Below, in pieces: positions 62,028-64,000 of a stretch of DNA of 64,000 bases (position 1 is the stretch's first letter; each line of letters begins with the position of its first letter). The DNA is from Deltaproteobacteria bacterium (GTDB lineage Bacteria; UBA10199; GCA-002796325; JACPFF01). The position numbers were made by a program, and so were the translations under genes. The stretch covers positions 62,001 through 126,000 of the forward strand of contig JACPFF010000006.1 in assembly GCA_016183065.1 (NCBI GenBank), in the 5' to 3' direction. The notes beneath the pieces were generated by a model that saw only the letters and a program-made list of their open reading frames with translations, was not told the origin of the DNA and did no database searches.

Positions 62028-62794
62028 TGATCGAACTGGCAGAGGTCCATAAATCGTTTGGCCGGCAACATGTGTTGCGCGGGGTCACTCTGACCATTCC
62101 GCCGGGAAAGATCACCGTCATTATCGGGCCGAGCGGGACCGGCAAATCGGTCACCTTGCGTCATATGATCGGGCTGACGCAGCCCGATCGTGGACGGGTG
62201 CTCGTGGACGGCATCAATGTCGCCACCCTCGATCGTCGTGGCCTGACGCAATTCCGCCGCCGGTTTGGCATGGTCTTTCAACATGCGGCACTCTTTGATT
62301 CCATGACGGTCTATGAGAACCTCGCGTTTCCACTCCGGGAAGATGGGGGGCATACCGAAGCCGCCATTCGCACGCGCGTCCGCGAGCGGTTACAGGCGGT
62401 GGGACTCTCCGGCATCGAGGAGAAAATGCCGTCGGAACTCTCCGGTGGCATGCGCAAACGGGTTGGCATTGCGCGCGCCCTGGTGTTGCAACCCGCCATC
62501 CTCTTATATGATGAGCCGACCACGGGTCTCGATCCACTCATGACCGATGCTATTGACAAGTTGATCATGGCCATGCAGCATGAGCGCCCGATCACATCGG
62601 TGGTGATCAGTCACGATGTGGAATCGACCTTTCGTATTGCCGATCAGATTGCGATGTTGAGCGGGGGGCGCATTGTGGAGGCCGGCGCGCCGGAGACTTT
62701 TCGGCGGTCGGGCCATCCGATCGTCCGCCGGTTTTTGGAAGGCCGGAGCGAGGGGACGCCCGGCGATCCCGCGATTGATGAAACCATGAGATAG
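62027..62794 (+). CDS. mlaF: Phospholipid ABC transporter ATPase MlaF
   Basis: A 255-residue ATPase driving the MlaE/MlaD lipid transporter. Walker A is GPSGTGKS (residues about 35-42), the Q-loop lies in GMVFQHAALFDSMTV, the signature is LSGGMRKRVGIARAL, Walker B is ILLYDEPTTGLDP, and the H-loop is VVISHDVEST. ATG 62027 overlaps the mlaE stop (TGATG). mlaD starts 16 bases after its stop. Confidence 0.95.
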   Translation: MIELAEVHKSFGRQHVLRGVTLTIPPGKITVIIGPSGTGKSVTLRHMIGLTQPDRGRVLVDGINVATLDRRGLTQFRRRFGMVFQHAALFDSMTVYENLAFPLREDGGHTEAAIRTRVRERLQAVGLSGIEEKMPSELSGGMRKRVGIARALVLQPAILLYDEPTTGLDPLMTDAIDKLIMAMQHERPITSVVISHDVESTFRIADQIAMLSGGRIVEAGAPETFRRSGHPIVRRFLEGRSEGTPGDPAIDETMR

Positions 62795-62809
62795 TGCTAC
62801 GAGGGGCGC

Positions 62810-64000
62810 ATGCGGCATTGGCAGATTGAGGCAAAAGTCGGACTCTTTGCGGCAATTATCCTCATCATTGTGGCATTCTCGACCATTCGGATCAGTGAGG
62901 GGCCACTCTTTTTTGGCGGGGGCTATACCGTCTCCGTGGTGGTGGAGAGTGCGTTGGGGATCGACAACAAGACGAAGGTCGAGATTGCCGGAATCCGCGT
63001 CGGCCAAATCGAGGGTGTCCGTCTGGCCGAGGATGGCCGTCGCGCAATCGTCACCATCCATATCGATCGCAGTGACCTCCGGTTGCCCGAGGGGACCAAG
63101 GCGGTCGTACGTGCCAAGGGATTTCTTGGCGATACCTTTGTCGAGTTGGTGCCGGGGGACTCTGCCGACCATATTGCCCCGGGCGGGACCCTTGCATTTG
63201 GGGGTGTCGGTGGCGATGTCAACATGATGATCAGCCGGTTTAACGAGATTGCCGACGATATGAAGGTCGTGAGTGGGGTCATTCGCGAGATGATCGAGGC
63301 CGAAGATGCCCCCATTCGGAGTACCGTCGCCAACATGGAACAGTTCACCAAAACCATGAAGGATCTGGTGGAACGGAACGAGCGGAATATCAACCGGATC
63401 ACGGAAAACTTTGCGGTCTTGAGCGAACAATTGCGCTCCACGGTGGCCGAAGCGCGGCGCGATGCGGTGGAGTCCTTCTCCAATGTGGCGAGCATTACGC
63501 GCAAGATTGACGAGGGCGAAGGGACCGTCGGTCGATTGATCAACGACGAATCGACGGTCAACAAGGTCAACGACACGCTCGACTCGGTCAATGAGGCCAT
63601 AGGGGGTTTTCGCACGCTGGAGACGGAACTCGGCTATCACTCGGAGTTTCTCGGTTCGACGAAAGATTTCAAACACTACATCCACTTCGATCTCTGGCCG
63701 CGCCCTGACCAGGCCTTTCTCTTCGAGTTTGTGGAAGATCGGTCCCCCTCCGCCAATCGCGTGACGCGGACCACGACCGTGACGTCCGGGGCGGCGACAT
63801 CCACCGTGACCGCCGATACCGAGACCGTTGAGCGGAACCGCTTTCGTGTGTCCGCGCAGCTCGCCAAGAAGTTGTACGACTTTACGCTGCGCGGCGGGAT
63901 CATCGAATCCCGCGGCGGCGTGGGGCTCGATTATGACAAGGGTCCGGTGCGACTCTCCGCGAGTGCCTTTGATTTCAATACGCAGCAGGGGAACAAGCCG
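62810..64000 (+). CDS. mlaD: MCE-domain protein MlaD (3' end beyond the window)
   Basis: Open from ATG 62810 to the window edge, at least 397 codons. An N-terminal membrane anchor (GLFAAIILIIVAFST) is followed by one MCE domain (VESALGIDNKTKVEIAGIRV and AKGFLGDTFVELVPG), then helical and coiled-coil segments (about residues 140-270) and a beta-rich, Thr/Ser-containing region at about residues 285-397 with LRGGIIESRGGVGLDYD. It is longer than E. coli MlaD (183) and resembles long MCE proteins with a large C-terminal part. It should bridge inner and outer membranes in lipid transport. Confidence 0.88.
   Translation, partial: MRHWQIEAKVGLFAAIILIIVAFSTIRISEGPLFFGGGYTVSVVVESALGIDNKTKVEIAGIRVGQIEGVRLAEDGRRAIVTIHIDRSDLRLPEGTKAVVRAKGFLGDTFVELVPGDSADHIAPGGTLAFGGVGGDVNMMISRFNEIADDMKVVSGVIREMIEAEDAPIRSTVANMEQFTKTMKDLVERNERNINRITENFAVLSEQLRSTVAEARRDAVESFSNVASITRKIDEGEGTVGRLINDESTVNKVNDTLDSVNEAIGGFRTLETELGYHSEFLGSTKDFKHYIHFDLWPRPDQAFLFEFVEDRSPSANRVTRTTTVTSGAATSTVTADTETVERNRFRVSAQLAKKLYDFTLRGGIIESRGGVGLDYDKGPVRLSASAFDFNTQQGNKP

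Overview
The window is about 64 kb of GC-rich chromosomal DNA from a Gram-negative bacterium. Evidence for a two-membrane cell is the phospholipid transporter start (mlaE, mlaF, mlaD), several SurA/PpiC-type periplasmic foldases, many lipoprotein signal peptides and the lipoprotein machinery (two lgt-like genes, lspA). Gene order (ileS-lspA-lgt, surA-pdxA, yqgF-mltG) and the SDR-acyltransferase pair suit a deltaproteobacterium-like lineage, but the taxon cannot be fixed from this sequence alone. No phage, plasmid, insertion sequence or CRISPR array is visible.

Layout: 1-6277 holds an oligopeptide ABC importer (substrate-binding protein, two permeases and one ATPase on +; the second ATPase on - behind a lipoprotein gene). 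6278-16568 holds two tandem M30-like metalloprotease lipoproteins, lgt, a lipoprotein, a frameshifted ileS, lspA, a divergent second lgt and a CPBP membrane protease. 16691-23259 has rng, gltX, a damaged ilvC-like gene, a 24-codon candidate gene and a double M16 peptidase. 23336-28330 is a tightly coupled + operon (histidine phosphatase, ligA, nadA, yqgF, mltG). 28327-38565 on - has an ApbE-like protein, uvrA, an M49-like peptidase cut by an in-frame TGA, and a pgm-pdxA-surA-ppiC operon. 38680-41448 has a rhodanese-MoeB fusion, a PycTM-like membrane protein, a DUF2064 protein and a small unknown protein. 41581-50416 has tRNA-Arg and a five-gene alpha-glucan operon (GH13, phosphorylase, GH57, GT4, debranching enzyme). 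50483-56329 has a small protein, marC, pgi, an acyltransferase, an SDR and an AT-rich AlbA_2/HATPase regulator. 56375-58901 is a TPP-riboswitch thiS-thiG-thiC operon. 59107-64000 has a metallo-hydrolase, alr and mlaEFD.

Pathway links: glucan phosphorylase releases glucose-1-phosphate, which the phosphohexomutase (34309-35700) and Pgi (51643-52977) can pass into glycolysis. ThiS needs an adenylating enzyme and a sulfur donor; no thiF or thiI lies with thiSGC, and the rhodanese-MoeB fusion at 38680-39819 could supply both. Lgt and LspA would process the many lipoproteins encoded nearby.

The most notable points are: a dispersed palindromic repeat in three copies (8238, 14471, 59015); three interrupted genes (ileS, ilvC-like, M49-like), of which only the ileS case looks like a one-base sequencing error; an orphan PycTM/DUF5706 protein with an apparently leaderless promoter; a 24-residue membrane peptide coupled to the M16 gene; and interleaved inverted repeats over the start of the AlbA_2 regulator. 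I did not find a clearly new multi-gene defence or metabolic system.
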